DNA of 10,832 nucleotides from an uncultured Anaerolineaceae bacterium (GTDB taxonomy: Bacteria; Chloroflexota; Anaerolineae; Promineifilales; Promineifilaceae). The notes under the pieces were generated by a model. That model made no database searches. It was given only the letters and a program-made list of their open reading frames with translations, and was not told the origin of the DNA. This document shows positions 1-7,698 of the stretch, in pieces; position 1 is the first letter of the stretch, and each line of letters starts with the position of its first letter. The position numbers were made by a program, and so were the translations under genes. The DNA lies in the NCBI GenBank assembly GCA_937967805.1, contig CALBTC010000420.1, positions 1 to 10,832 on the forward strand, written 5' to 3'.

Positions 1-403
1 AATTCATGAAGGACCCCAAGAAAGCGGCAACCCCGACAAATGCACCCAGGATGAGGGCAATACCAATCAACAACTCTCCAGCCACTATCAGCTTGGCAAA
101 CCAGGTGTAGTGACCACCCTCGAGCAGGGTCTGGATAAAGCCACGATACCAGTCGAAAGTAATTGCCGGGCGGGCGGGTGCCTCGGGGATGATGATGGCC
201 CGTTCCCAAAACCCCTGCAAAGCTAGACCGGTTTGTGTCCAGGCCGGATTTGTAATCTTAGACCAGCCGGAGGTCAGCCAGGTGTAGCCAACGTAAAGCC
301 GGATAATTAACCAGAGCCACGCCCAGCGCGTGCTGTTCAACAGCGACATGATAAAGGGTGGGTTTGTTATTGTGGCGACACTTCGCCTGTCTTGAGTTGT
401 CAT
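1..403 (-). CDS. DoxX-family membrane protein (partial, C-terminus off window)
   Basis: The ATG at 403-401 is preceded by an AGGAG ribosome site about 8 nt upstream, and the frame stays open to base 1, giving about 134 residues of an unfinished protein. The N-terminus is hydrophilic. It is followed by a first membrane helix rich in Trp and Leu (around residues 26-42, WAWLWLIIRLYVGYTWL), then a TSGWSKI segment, and later a second helix (LIVAGELLIGIALILGA). The pattern of helix, G-W-x-K, long extracytoplasmic stretch with FDWYRGF, then GELLIGIAL is typical of the DoxX/TQO small-subunit family. Those proteins are quinone-linked membrane proteins; some take part in thiosulfate oxidation, but many have unknown substrates. 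The gene starts 82 nt downstream of the copA stop and may be co-transcribed with it. The family call is fairly firm; the substrate is unknown. Confidence 0.8.
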   Translation of the reverse strand, partial: MTTQDRRSVATITNPPFIMSLLNSTRWAWLWLIIRLYVGYTWLTSGWSKITNPAWTQTGLALQGFWERAIIIPEAPARPAITFDWYRGFIQTLLEGGHYTWFAKLIVAGELLIGIALILGAFVGVAAFLGSFMN

Positions 404-485
404 GTTATTTCTCCTCGTATTAGCTAGAGTTAATTATTTTTAGGTGACCAACCTCCTCCCAAAAAAGAAGTGCCGGTCACGTTTT

Positions 486-3200
486 TTAAGTTGCTTCGGC
501 CGTCTCCGCGAAGCTCTTGGCCTTGAAGAAGCGGAGTCGGTTAGCATTTGTTACCACTGTCACGCTGGAGGCGGCCATGGCGGCTCCGGCCAGCAGAGGC
601 GAGAGCAAAAGGCCAAAGAAGGGAAACAGAACACCAGCCGCAATCGGAATACCCAACGAGTTGTAAGCAAAGGCTCCAAACAAGCTCTGTTTAGCGTTAC
701 GCATAGTAGCCCGTGAAATTTCAATGGCGTAGGCTACGCCCTTCAAGCTGCCGCTCATCAGGGTAATGTCGGCCGCTTCTATGGCCACATCCGTACCAGT
801 GCCGATGGCGAAGCCGACGTCAGCCTCTACCAACGCTGGGGCATCATTGATGCCGTCGCCGACCATACCCACTTTAATGCCACCCACTTTGAGCATATGT
901 ACTTCTTGCGCCTTATCTTCTGGCAGTACATCGGCCAATACTCGTTGGATGCCTACCTGTTGGGCGATAGCCAGAGCGGTGCGCTCGTTGTCGCCAGTGA
1001 GCATAATCACTTCCAAGCCCACGTCGCGCATCACCTGGATAGCCTGGATGGAGTCTTCTTTGATGGTGTCGGCCACGGCGACCACGCCAGCGGCACGGCC
1101 GTCTACGGCCACATACATTGCCGTTTTGCCTTCACCCTGGAGCCGCTGCACATCCGCTTCAACGGCGCGGGCATCAATTTCGTGGCGCTGCATCAGCTTG
1201 ATGTTGCCCACAAAAACTTGCCGTCCGGCCACAATCGTCTCGACACCATGACCGGGAATTGCTTCAAATTCATCCGGTTCAATCACATCAACCCCGCGCG
1301 CCTTGGCCCCATCCACGATGGCCTGCGCCAGCGGATGTTCGCTGAGCCGGTCGGCGCTGGCAGCCAGGTGGAGCAATTGTTCATTGCTCATTGTTGCTTG
1401 TTCATTGACCACCACGTCGGTCAATTCCGGCTTGCCTTTGGTAATGGTGCCGGTTTTGTCCAGCACAATCGTTTTGAGCTGCGACGCCGTTTGCAGCGCC
1501 TCGCCGTTGCGGATGAGAACGCCGTGTTCAGCACCCTTGCCCACACCAGCCACCAGGCTCATGGGTACGGCCATGCCCACAGCACAGGGGCAGGCGATGA
1601 TGAGAACGGTAACGGCCGTAACAATGGCAAACGCCAATGCCTGACCGGGGCCAAAGTTAAACCAGACCAGGAAGGTGAGGATAGAAATAATCATCACTGC
1701 TGGCACAAAGTAGCTGGAGACCACATCGACCAGCCGGGCAATGGGTGCTTTGGACCCCATGGCATCCTGTACCATCTTCACGATTTGGGCCAGCGCGGTG
1801 TCTTTACCCACTTTGGTGGCGCGGAATTTGAAGCTGCCGGTGGTGTTCACCGTGGCCCCAATCACTTCGTCGCCGATGGTCTTGTCTACGGGCAGGCTTT
1901 CACCGGTGACCATGCATTCGTCGAGGGCGGAACGGCCGTCAATGATCTCACCATCTACCGGAATCTTGTCGCCAGGGCGAACCACAATCGTGTCACCTAC
2001 CAGCACTTCCTCAACGGGGATTTCCACTTCTTGGCCGTCGCGCAGGACGCGGGCGGTCTTGGCCTGCAAATCTAGCAGCTTGCGAATCGCCTGACTGGTT
2101 TGACCTTTGGCACGCACTTCCAGCGCCTGTCCTAACACGACCAGCGCGGTGACCACGGCCGTGACATCATAAAATGGGGTCGCCGTCCCTTCCGGGAAAA
2201 TAGCGGGAATGATCAGTGCCACCGTCGAGTAGATCCAGGCCGCGCTGGTGCCCAGAGCAATTAGCGTATTCATGTCGGCCGAGTGGTGCTTGAAGGCGGC
2301 CCAGGTTCCGGTGAAGAATTGGCGGCCGGAGTAAGCCATCACCGGCAGCGTTACAACTGCCGATAGAATGAAAAAGAATTGAATCAATTCTTCGGAAGCT
2401 TCACCCACAAAAAGATTGGGCAAGTAAAGCCAGGGGAGTTCGGGGTAAGCAACCAGCATCACCGGAATGGAAATGACGGCAGCAAACCAGAATTTTTTCA
2501 TCAAGCTCTTGTATTCGCGCTGGTGGGCGGCCGTTTCATCATCAACCGTTTCCTCTGATTCGATGGGGAGGGTTGCTTTGTAGCCGGTGGATTCGATGGC
2601 CGTTTTGATGCCGGCGAAGTCGGCTAGGCCGGGCACGTAGTTGATTTGCACCAGTTCGGTGCCCGGATTAACGGTTGCCTTCAAAACGCCGGGCGTACTG
2701 TAGAGGGCATCTTCTATGAAGCGCACGCAGGAGGCACAGTGCAAGCCAGGGGTGAGGCGCACGCGCATATCGGCCGCGCCCACTTTATATCCCGATTTTT
2801 TGACGGCGCTGACGAGGTCACTGACGTCACTCTGCGCCGGGTCGTAGGTTACGTGTGCTTTATCCAGCAAGGAATTCACCTGAACATCGCTTACGCCGGG
2901 AACATCTTGCAGGCCGCGCTCGACCGTGACCACGCAGGTGCTGCACGTCAGCCCGGCAATGGGTAGGTCTATCTGTAATTTGTTGGCTAAGTTGGGGTTA
3001 AAGCCGGTGGTGGCTGAACCAGCTTCTGCTTCTGCTGTTACTGGTTCAACCATTGCCAGATGGACAAATTTGTGCGGATTAGCATCAAATGTATCCGCGC
3101 ACTGGGGTGAGCAAAAATAGAAAGTTTGCCCCATGTGGTCGCGTTTGGCAGCGGCCGTTTCGGGGTTTACTTCCATGCTGCAAACGGGGTCTTTTAACAT
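486..3200 (-). CDS. copA: Copper-exporting P1B-type ATPase with N-terminal YHS and two HMA domains (CopA-like)
   Basis: This 904-aa protein is a heavy-metal-translocating P-type ATPase that most likely pumps Cu(I) out of the cytoplasm using ATP. Domains in order: a YHS domain (residues about 2-46, with C7, C30 and C34), HMA 1 (about 76-140, CSTC at 86-89), HMA 2 (about 146-210, CASC at 155-158), then the membrane region. Core motifs are complete: TGES at 432-435 (actuator), CPC at 537-539 (transport site), DKTGT at 581-585 (phosphorylated Asp581), the HP dipeptide at 622-623, GDGIND at 781-786. Late helices carry YN (846-847) and MAASS (875-879), the combination known for Cu(I) pumps. The length is somewhat above usual for CopA because of the YHS domain. 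The ATG at 3200 has GAGGAG about 8 nt upstream and overlaps the end of the 55-aa upstream ORF by 7 nt, which implies translational coupling. No CsoR/CueR-type regulator gene is in the window. Zn/Cd specificity is unlikely given CPC plus YN/MxxSS. Confidence 0.96.
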   Translation of the reverse strand: MLKDPVCSMEVNPETAAAKRDHMGQTFYFCSPQCADTFDANPHKFVHLAMVEPVTAEAEAGSATTGFNPNLANKLQIDLPIAGLTCSTCVVTVERGLQDVPGVSDVQVNSLLDKAHVTYDPAQSDVSDLVSAVKKSGYKVGAADMRVRLTPGLHCASCVRFIEDALYSTPGVLKATVNPGTELVQINYVPGLADFAGIKTAIESTGYKATLPIESEETVDDETAAHQREYKSLMKKFWFAAVISIPVMLVAYPELPWLYLPNLFVGEASEELIQFFFILSAVVTLPVMAYSGRQFFTGTWAAFKHHSADMNTLIALGTSAAWIYSTVALIIPAIFPEGTATPFYDVTAVVTALVVLGQALEVRAKGQTSQAIRKLLDLQAKTARVLRDGQEVEIPVEEVLVGDTIVVRPGDKIPVDGEIIDGRSALDECMVTGESLPVDKTIGDEVIGATVNTTGSFKFRATKVGKDTALAQIVKMVQDAMGSKAPIARLVDVVSSYFVPAVMIISILTFLVWFNFGPGQALAFAIVTAVTVLIIACPCAVGMAVPMSLVAGVGKGAEHGVLIRNGEALQTASQLKTIVLDKTGTITKGKPELTDVVVNEQATMSNEQLLHLAASADRLSEHPLAQAIVDGAKARGVDVIEPDEFEAIPGHGVETIVAGRQVFVGNIKLMQRHEIDARAVEADVQRLQGEGKTAMYVAVDGRAAGVVAVADTIKEDSIQAIQVMRDVGLEVIMLTGDNERTALAIAQQVGIQRVLADVLPEDKAQEVHMLKVGGIKVGMVGDGINDAPALVEADVGFAIGTGTDVAIEAADITLMSGSLKGVAYAIEISRATMRNAKQSLFGAFAYNSLGIPIAAGVLFPFFGLLLSPLLAGAAMAASSVTVVTNANRLRFFKAKSFAETAEAT

Positions 3201-3361
3201 TGTACTGTCTCCTCATTGCTACGGAAACCGGGCGTTTCCATGGCAATTGTGGCGTAAGTTGGGACAACGGCCGTTGCTGGCTGCGTCCGATATATGACGT
3301 AGAGCCAAGCCAACAACCCGCTCAAGGCCAGCAATAAGGGAAAATTGATTGTTATTATCAT
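3194..3361 (-). CDS. Small single-span membrane protein overlapping copA
   Basis: This short ORF of 55 codons plus stop begins at ATG 3361-3359. A strong AGGAG (GAAGGAG) lies about 7 nt upstream, and its TAA at 3196-3194 falls inside the first codons of copA, a 7-nt overlap. The peptide starts with a hydrophobic segment (about residues 6-24, [19 protein letters not shown]) followed by a positively charged edge and a polar tail ending in Cys (EETVQC). One transmembrane helix with the tail in the cytoplasm or outside is plausible. The good ribosome site and the coupled overlap argue that it is translated. Position and size recall FixS/CcoS beside the FixI copper ATPase, but I see no convincing sequence likeness to CcoS, so that is only an analogy. 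It may be a regulatory or assembly partner of the pump, or a leader peptide that sets copA translation. Function unknown. Confidence 0.7.
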   Translation of the reverse strand: MIITINFPLLLALSGLLAWLYVIYRTQPATAVVPTYATIAMETPGFRSNEETVQC

Positions 3362-3435
3362 AGCGTTACTCCTTCACAAATGAACTACTGCTAAATGCCC
3401 GGCCGATTTTCCGACCATGCGCATCCATCATTTGC

Positions 3436-3463
3436 ATTGTACGCCTTCGCACATTCCGGCGTA
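3436..3463 (-). promoter_or_regulatory. Possible copA promoter/operator: TACAAT box with an inverted repeat just upstream
   Basis: On the minus strand a TACAAT hexamer (3441-3436) resembles a -10 box. Its upstream side is occupied by a perfect 6-bp inverted repeat TACGCC/GGCGTA (plus-strand 3440-3445 and 3458-3463, 12 nt between the arms). This is about 75-100 nt before the small ORF start. A dyad lying just upstream of a -10 is the geometry used by MerR/CueR-type regulators, but no good -35 is seen at 17-20 nt and no such regulator gene is in the window. The call is tentative. Confidence 0.25.
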
Positions 3464-3584
3464 AGCGCAACTTGGCGGTCGTTAGCATAGGCAAATTGGT
3501 GTGTGGTGGGTCTAGGTGGAACTACTTATATCTGAATTTGTTCAAACAAGCGCTCCTTCAAGGCTGGCGGGGGGGGCGATACGT

Positions 3585-3607
3585 GACGCAACCAGGGATA
3601 ATGCGTC
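3585..3607. repeat. Short inverted repeat GACGCA/TGCGTC
   Basis: Perfect 6-bp arms (3585-3590 and 3602-3607) flank an 11-nt spacer in the gap between the methyltransferase and copA units. No T-run follows on either strand, so it is not a typical terminator. It could be an operator or chance. Confidence 0.3.
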
Positions 3608-3674
3608 TACGACAAATTCGTAAACAGTTAATCCCCTCCGGCGGGCGGCACAAGTCAGCAGGTGCTGCTTTACC

Positions 3675-4352
3675 TTATGTGCTCACATCCTCCTGTGGAT
3701 CGTGAAAAGAAGTAGACGCAATACCTGGCCGCCGGGGAATAAAAGCAGGCACATTTTCTCTGTAAGTTTGATAAGCTTCGCCGAACTGCGCTATCATCTC
3801 CTGTTCTTCGCGCCGCGCCAGGCGCAGATAGCTCCAAAAGAGAATCGGGGCCATCACCAGCGAAATGATTGTCGGCCACTGAATTAACAGTCCTATGATG
3901 ATCATGAAAAGGCCCAGATATTGTGGGTGGCGCACCCGGCTATAGATACCGTCTATCACCAATGATTTCCCCTGCGCTTTATGGATAAGCTGCCAGCCGC
4001 GATGGATGACCCATATACCTCCCCAGATAAGAACTGTGCTTATCACCATAACGAGCATCCAAACGGCCGTTGAGCCGCCGGCCAAAGCCACCAGTAAATG
4101 GCCGTTCTGGTGCGTAAAGGGGTTCAGTACCGGGTAAGCGCGGCCCAACAGAGCAGTCAAGGCATAGATAGTCAGCGGAATGCCATACATCTCGGTAAAA
4201 AGGGCGACGCTCCAGGCCGCAAACAACCCCATTGAACGCCACTCCAGCCGCCGGGTAGGCAGCATGTAACTGCCAATGAAGAAGAAAATGAGACCGGCGC
4301 TGATAATGGCTGCCGGCCACATCCCATAATCAAATCCAGTTAAATCGTGCAT
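3675..4352 (-). CDS. ICMT/PEMT-like integral membrane methyltransferase
   Basis: This 225-aa polytopic protein has the C-terminal signature of the isoprenylcysteine carboxyl methyltransferase / phospholipid methyltransferase superfamily. RHPQYLG lies at residues 141-147, followed by a hydrophobic hairpin, an EE pair at 172-173 (RREEQEM), then FGEAYQTYRENVPAFIPR. In characterised relatives these residues form the S-adenosylmethionine site at the membrane face. About four to five membrane segments are visible (near 10-30, 42-65, 86-112, 143-170). I chose the ATG at 4352 because AGAGG sits 7 nt upstream; a TTG 15 nt earlier extends the frame but overlaps that ribosome site. Bacterial members have been linked to methylation of lipids, prenyl groups or other small acceptors, so the substrate cannot be read from sequence. 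The gene lies between the lipoprotein gene (149 nt upstream) and the copA unit. Confidence 0.85.
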   Translation of the reverse strand: MHDLTGFDYGMWPAAIISAGLIFFFIGSYMLPTRRLEWRSMGLFAAWSVALFTEMYGIPLTIYALTALLGRAYPVLNPFTHQNGHLLVALAGGSTAVWMLVMVISTVLIWGGIWVIHRGWQLIHKAQGKSLVIDGIYSRVRHPQYLGLFMIIIGLLIQWPTIISLVMAPILFWSYLRLARREEQEMIAQFGEAYQTYRENVPAFIPRRPGIASTSFHDPQEDVST

Positions 4353-4501
4353 GAGTTTACCTCTCAAATCTAGGGACCGGCTAACTTTCCGGCAGATAAC
4401 TTTGTGAACATGGCATCACAGCGGACAGTAAATCCACAAAGGTAAACGTTGCCGGCGGGTATTAACGTTCAGGTGGAAACAGGCGCGGGAGAAACGGTCA
4501 G

Positions 4502-4900
4502 TTACTTTGTTTCCAGGTCAAAATCCACGACGACTCTTTCGGAGTCCTGGTTGACCTGAACGGTAAATCGCCAGCGGCCGTCCATCCCTAAATTGACTGT
4601 CGCCTTATACCGCCCGTCTCCTTGAGCCACAACATCATATTCCGCACCCATCCCGACCATGTCCCTGTGGTTGGCGAAGATGAAGACGCGGGCATCGTCA
4701 ATAGGCTGATCCCGAGTATCCTGCACCTCCACTGTCAGTTCCACATTGCCACTTTGCAGGGGGTCGGGGTTGGTCGTCAGAGAGATTTTTAAGCTTTCAG
4801 AGGCCGGTGTCGGTGTACTGACAGCGCTGCTACAGGCTGCCAGTGATAATGCCAACCCGGCCAACAATACAAACAATATTCTGGGCATCGTCAGCCGCAT
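4502..4900 (-). CDS. YtkA/FixH-like lipoprotein
   Basis: This 132-aa protein starts MRLTMPRILF, a basic N-region and hydrophobic core ending in a lipobox LAAC with the lipidated Cys at residue 23. A Ser/Thr/Pro-rich linker and one beta-sandwich-like domain (about 36-130) follow. The domain has the pattern of YtkA/FixH-like extracytoplasmic domains: NPDPLQSGNVELTVEVQD near the start, HRDMVGMG (H78, M81, M84), then GDGRYKATVNLGMDGRWRFTVQV. The His and Met cluster could bind copper, but that is inference. I chose the ATG at 4900 because GGAGG is 5 nt upstream; a GTG at 4912 overlaps that site. Only 12 nt separate it from the stop of the HMA gene, so they are almost surely co-transcribed. In FixH the domain takes part in cbb3 oxidase assembly; no oxidase gene is visible here. 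Confidence 0.82.
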   Translation of the reverse strand: MRLTMPRILFVLLAGLALSLAACSSAVSTPTPASESLKISLTTNPDPLQSGNVELTVEVQDTRDQPIDDARVFIFANHRDMVGMGAEYDVVAQGDGRYKATVNLGMDGRWRFTVQVNQDSERVVVDFDLETK

Positions 4901-4912
4901 AAGATCCTCCAC

Positions 4913-5251
4913 TTAATCGGCAAAGGTAAAAGCTTCCGCCGCGGGCATTGTTTGCAGAAGGTGGGCGCGGTATTCGTGACGGCCGTCATTGCCAGATTCG
5001 TAAACGGCCGTTACCAAAACCGATGTTGTGACCAGTTCGGGAGTGTAAGCAACAGTGGCCACCCCATTATGCAGATTAATATCCGCATACAGCACGCCGT
5101 TCAAATTCAACAGCACATTCAGCACCCGCATGGCGCAGTTGGGACAACCCATGCCGGAGACGCCCAAAAAAGCGACCTCGGCCTGGGCCACCGCGTTTTT
5201 ATCCACCGATTTTTCCACCGGGTCTACGTGACAATTTTCGTGTTCAGACAT
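4913..5251 (-). CDS. Small heavy-metal-associated (HMA) domain protein
   Basis: This 112-aa cytoplasmic-type protein has a His/Cys/Asp-containing N-terminal tail (SEHENCHVD), then a ferredoxin-like HMA domain at about 25-87 with the metal site GMGCPNC (C36 and C39). It lacks a signal peptide. A short C-terminal tail (RHEYRAHLLQ...) extends past the domain, making it longer than CopZ-type chaperones (about 70 aa). HMA proteins bind Cu(I) or similar soft metals and hand them to ATPases or other targets. The ATG at 5251 was chosen because GGAGG stands 8 nt upstream; the frame is open farther up but only by running into the oxidoreductase gene. It pairs with the lipoprotein gene 12 nt downstream. 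Metal identity (Cu versus Hg or Zn) is inferred from the neighbouring CopA. Confidence 0.87.
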   Translation of the reverse strand: MSEHENCHVDPVEKSVDKNAVAQAEVAFLGVSGMGCPNCAMRVLNVLLNLNGVLYADINLHNGVATVAYTPELVTTSVLVTAVYESGNDGRHEYRAHLLQTMPAAEAFTFAD

Positions 5252-5376
5252 GAGTTTATCCTCCAGAAACCAATTTCTCCTTAGCTTAATTGAGGGCCAA
5301 GCGCAACACCAGAGCCAAATGGCGTACGCCGGCACAAGACATTCGGCTCTCTTACCATTGGCATCACTCGCGATAT

Positions 5377-6453
5377 TCACGTGACAGCAGCCAGGCTGGC
5401 CGGGACTGCTTGATGAGCAACATCCAGGCGAAAGGCGCGCCAATAAACAGCTAAAATCGGGTTTAGTACCGTCGGTCGGGCGACAAGCGCCATAACCATC
5501 TGGAGCAACGGCAGCGGCAGTCGGGGCAGCGCCCGCTGCGCCCGGCAAAGCAGCTTATACCCTGAGCGGCGTTCCTTAAACAGCGTTTTGTATGCCTGCT
5601 GCGCTGTTTCCAGGTTGATTTCGCCATCCAAAACCTGGCCCAACAAATGCCCAAGATGTGTACCAAAGAACAGAGCCGGGCGGATACCTTCTCCAGTCAA
5701 ACCAAGGCAGTGTCCAGCTGCATCGCCTACCAAAAATACGCCATTGACCAACGGCGTGCGCAGCGCGTGCGGGAAATATCCGCCATGAAGACCATCCCCC
5801 TGGAAATCCATACCATCCATAAAACGGTTTAGGCCATCCTTTAAGCGTGTTTCGCCCACGTAGCTGGCAATGCCAACACGTGTCGAATTGCCGGCAGGAA
5901 AGGCCCAGGTGATCCCTTTCGGCAATAGTTCGGCCGGGTTGTACCAAAAATGTAAACCATCATCCTGATAACTTACCGTTGTCTCTACGCCAAAGTTAAG
6001 CCGATCTCGTCGAATCAATCCAGATTTTTCTCCTTTTGCCAACGATGCTCGCCAACCGGAAGCGTCAACCACAATGTCGCCCCGGAAGACACCTCGCGGC
6101 GTGCGCACGCTCTGACGATCCAGGGCCAGCGCGTGGGATTGAATGAACTCGACGTTACTACGCGCATATAGCAAGCGGCACAGAAGCGAGTAATCAAAGG
6201 TACAGAATGGATCCTTTTCAACCGGATAGATGAACGTTCGACCAGGCGTATGCAGCGCTACCTGGTGATGAATTTGTTGGATTGAGTCTTGCAGACCGAG
6301 TTCCCGCAGGGTAGAAACCAGCGTACCGCAGGCAGAAGTCTGGCCAGCACCGATGGGTTTGGGGTCTAACAATAAGACCCGCTTGCCCGGCAACTGGGCG
6401 GCGACGGCCAAACCGGCAAAGCTGGCTCCGGCGATAATCACATCATAGTTCAT
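5377..6453 (-). CDS. FAD-dependent oxidoreductase, geranylgeranyl reductase family
   Basis: This 358-aa flavoprotein begins with a Rossmann fold (MNYDVIIAGASFAGLAVA). The dinucleotide motif is GASFAG at 9-14, a variant of GxGxxG, and an acidic residue ends beta-2 (D30). The second FAD contact is VGDAAGHCLGLTGEGIRPAL (242-261), which is characteristic of the geranylgeranyl reductase / digeranylgeranylglycerophospholipid reductase group of the p-hydroxybenzoate hydroxylase superfamily. A central VVDASGWRA segment (128-136) also fits. Such enzymes hydrogenate prenyl chains of chlorophyll, archaeal lipids or menaquinone, or oxidise other substrates. The ATG at 6453 has AAGGAG about 7 nt upstream. 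It lies 23 nt after the exported protein gene and two genes after cytochrome b, so quinone-tail reduction is an attractive guess. A halogenase or hydroxylase role is less likely but cannot be ruled out. Confidence 0.82.
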   Translation of the reverse strand: MNYDVIIAGASFAGLAVAAQLPGKRVLLLDPKPIGAGQTSACGTLVSTLRELGLQDSIQQIHHQVALHTPGRTFIYPVEKDPFCTFDYSLLCRLLYARSNVEFIQSHALALDRQSVRTPRGVFRGDIVVDASGWRASLAKGEKSGLIRRDRLNFGVETTVSYQDDGLHFWYNPAELLPKGITWAFPAGNSTRVGIASYVGETRLKDGLNRFMDGMDFQGDGLHGGYFPHALRTPLVNGVFLVGDAAGHCLGLTGEGIRPALFFGTHLGHLLGQVLDGEINLETAQQAYKTLFKERRSGYKLLCRAQRALPRLPLPLLQMVMALVARPTVLNPILAVYWRAFRLDVAHQAVPASLAAVT

Positions 6454-6476
6454 GATATACTCCTTCTGAATTGTAC

Positions 6477-6989
6477 CTATTGGCGCACCAGCCAGAAACC
6501 CAGCCCCAGACTTGCCAGTGCCGCGATGACGATACCGATTACCTGACCGGTCGACTCCGAGCGGTCTAGCTCGTGCGGCTCGCCTGACGGTTCCTGAACT
6601 GTGGCTGGCTCGTCACTGGCTTTGGTCGTAGGGGCCGTGACGGTTAAATCGGCAACGGCCGTTTCGCCTTCATCTGTGACAGCCCGTACTGTGTAGGAAC
6701 CGGGCGGCGTATCCGCCGGAATAATGAAAGCAGCCTCAAATCCACCCTCGTCCCCGTCTGCAACAACGGCCGCTTCGCCCAACGAAATCGAATTCGTTAT
6801 CCCTTCCAGACTGATAACAAACAATTCGTCGGCCTCCATTTCCGTTCCAATCACGGTGATTTCCTCTCCAGCGGCAACAATCACCGGCTGCACGGCAATC
6901 ACTGGCTCGCCATGCGCCAGCGCCGAACTCATCGGTATTAGGGTCAGGACAAAAAATAGAATCAAAATAGAAATCACTGTTTTTTTCAT
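6477..6989 (-). CDS. Exported Ig-like protein with predicted mature N-terminal His and C-terminal membrane anchor
   Basis: This 170-aa protein has a clear signal peptide (KK, hydrophobic core, SSALA) with predicted cleavage after A25. The mature form would then begin HGEP, with His26 as the first residue. One beta-sandwich-like domain (about 30-118) follows, with features of IPT/TIG or CopC-like folds (IVAAGEEITVIGTEM; PADTPPGSYTVRAVTDEGE). Then come an acidic, Pro-rich linker (119-146) and a C-terminal membrane helix (149-168) ending RQ. Signal, CopC-like sandwich, linker and anchor is a known layout for copper-resistance CopC proteins, but the second CopC His is not evident, so copper binding is only a possibility. 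The ATG at 6989 has AGGAGG 8 nt upstream. It sits 12 nt after the cytochrome b C-terminal ORF and 23 nt before the flavoprotein, and probably works with one of them on the outer membrane face. Confidence 0.7.
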   Translation of the reverse strand: MKKTVISILILFFVLTLIPMSSALAHGEPVIAVQPVIVAAGEEITVIGTEMEADELFVISLEGITNSISLGEAAVVADGDEGGFEAAFIIPADTPPGSYTVRAVTDEGETAVADLTVTAPTTKASDEPATVQEPSGEPHELDRSESTGQVIGIVIAALASLGLGFWLVRQ

Positions 6990-7001
6990 CGTTATAACCT
7001 C

Positions 7002-7691
7002 CTATCCAAGATGCTGCGCTACCGGCTGCAACCAGGCCACAATCCCGCTAATGACAATAATCGCCAGAACCACGGCTGCCACGACCAATAACGTCTGGCG
7101 TCGTTTAGGACTGAGATATGGACTGCGGTCAACGATGGGAACCAATGCCAGCAAGCCGCCCAGAATGACCGGTACCACGATCAGCGCCCGTGTTCCTAAT
7201 GCGGCTTCCGCCGGGAACAACCAGATGAACATCCACCAGGGCTTGGTCAGTTCCACGCCGGCGACCCCTGGCTGACCCAATGGAGCCGGAAACAACAGGC
7301 TCAATAGCAGCACAACGCCAAAGACAATCAGGCCGTACCCGGCCATGCGCTTCAGATGAACGTCAAATCGTGATGCGCCTGAATCAACTGTCCTCTTTGT
7401 TTCTGCGTCCGGCGTGACTTTGGGCGAGATTCCGTGCTGCTTGATCAGGTAAACGTGGGCCGTTATGAAGAGCGCAAAGAGCAGAGGGAGAATGGTGGCG
7501 TGGCCGTTAAACAGCCGGGTGAGTAGCGGGGCGCTACGGCTAAATTCAGCCGAAAACCAGCCGCCAAACGAACCGAGAATTACGGCCGTTTCCGAATTAT
7601 GCTGCAACGCTTCTACCGCTTCCTGATCTAACTTGAGGACAGAACCGGTGAAAACCAGCCCCAATGTGACAGCCAGCAGCCCCAACCCCAC
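7002..7691 (-). CDS. Cytochrome b6-like protein, C-terminal fragment (helices C-D plus subunit IV-like part), frameshifted
   Basis: This is the second part of a broken cytochrome b gene; 229 codons can be read from a GTG at 7691 that has no ribosome site. Helix C is seen at residues 1-17. Helix D holds two heme-ligand histidines, H64 and H79, 15 apart as in b6 proteins, and the following HVYLIKQHGIS closely resembles the b6 helix D end (HFxMIRKQGIS). From about 118 onward it resembles subunit IV (PetD), with helices near 118-134, 152-160, 169-186 and 200-221. Where the Qo motif PEWY is expected it has KPWWMFIWLFP (150-160). The in-frame codons just before the GTG read YKRPREINWY, the conserved helix B-C loop, showing the true protein continued upstream. 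It ends 12 nt before the exported His-type protein. Together with the next entry it formed one fused b6/subunit IV gene. Confidence 0.85.
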   Translation of the reverse strand: MGLGLLAVTLGLVFTGSVLKLDQEAVEALQHNSETAVILGSFGGWFSAEFSRSAPLLTRLFNGHATILPLLFALFITAHVYLIKQHGISPKVTPDAETKRTVDSGASRFDVHLKRMAGYGLIVFGVVLLLSLLFPAPLGQPGVAGVELTKPWWMFIWLFPAEAALGTRALIVVPVILGGLLALVPIVDRSPYLSPKRRQTLLVVAAVVLAIIVISGIVAWLQPVAQHLG

Positions 7692-7698
7692 ATACCAG

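Larger units (their letters stand above)
3362..3674. other. Intergenic region upstream of the small ORF/copA unit
   Basis: This stretch of about 313 nt separates the methyltransferase stop from the 55-aa ORF and should hold the promoter of the copA unit. It contains a TACAAT hexamer on the minus strand (3441-3436), two inverted repeats listed separately, and a run of eight G at 3569-3576. A 77-codon plus-strand ORF crosses it at 3472-3705, but it has no recognisable domain, runs against all neighbours and overlaps the methyltransferase end, so I do not call it. I see no clear rho-independent terminator after the methyltransferase gene. Confidence 0.5.

Noticed and set aside
443..487. GTGACC/GGTCAC inverted repeat followed by six T, a possible plus-strand terminator
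   Set aside because: The 26-nt loop is long for a 6-bp stem and no plus-strand gene precedes it; on the minus strand the T-run is on the wrong side.
897..2075. 392-codon plus-strand ORF opposite copA
   Set aside because: Antisense shadow of copA; His/Gly/Asn-rich composition typical of the reverse frame, no domain, and the minus frame has every P1B-ATPase motif.
3569..3576. Run of eight G as a phase-variation tract
   Set aside because: It lies outside any supported gene and no promoter spacing depends on it; it may only mark a spot prone to sequencing error.
3472..3705. 77-codon plus-strand ORF between the methyltransferase and copA units
   Set aside because: No good ribosome site or recognisable domain, opposite to all neighbours, overlaps the 3' end of the methyltransferase gene.
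5252..5548. N-terminal extension of the HMA protein frame into the oxidoreductase gene
   Set aside because: The extension overlaps the conserved C-terminus of the flavoprotein and is Pro/Cys-rich noise; the ATG at 5251 has a good GGAGG.
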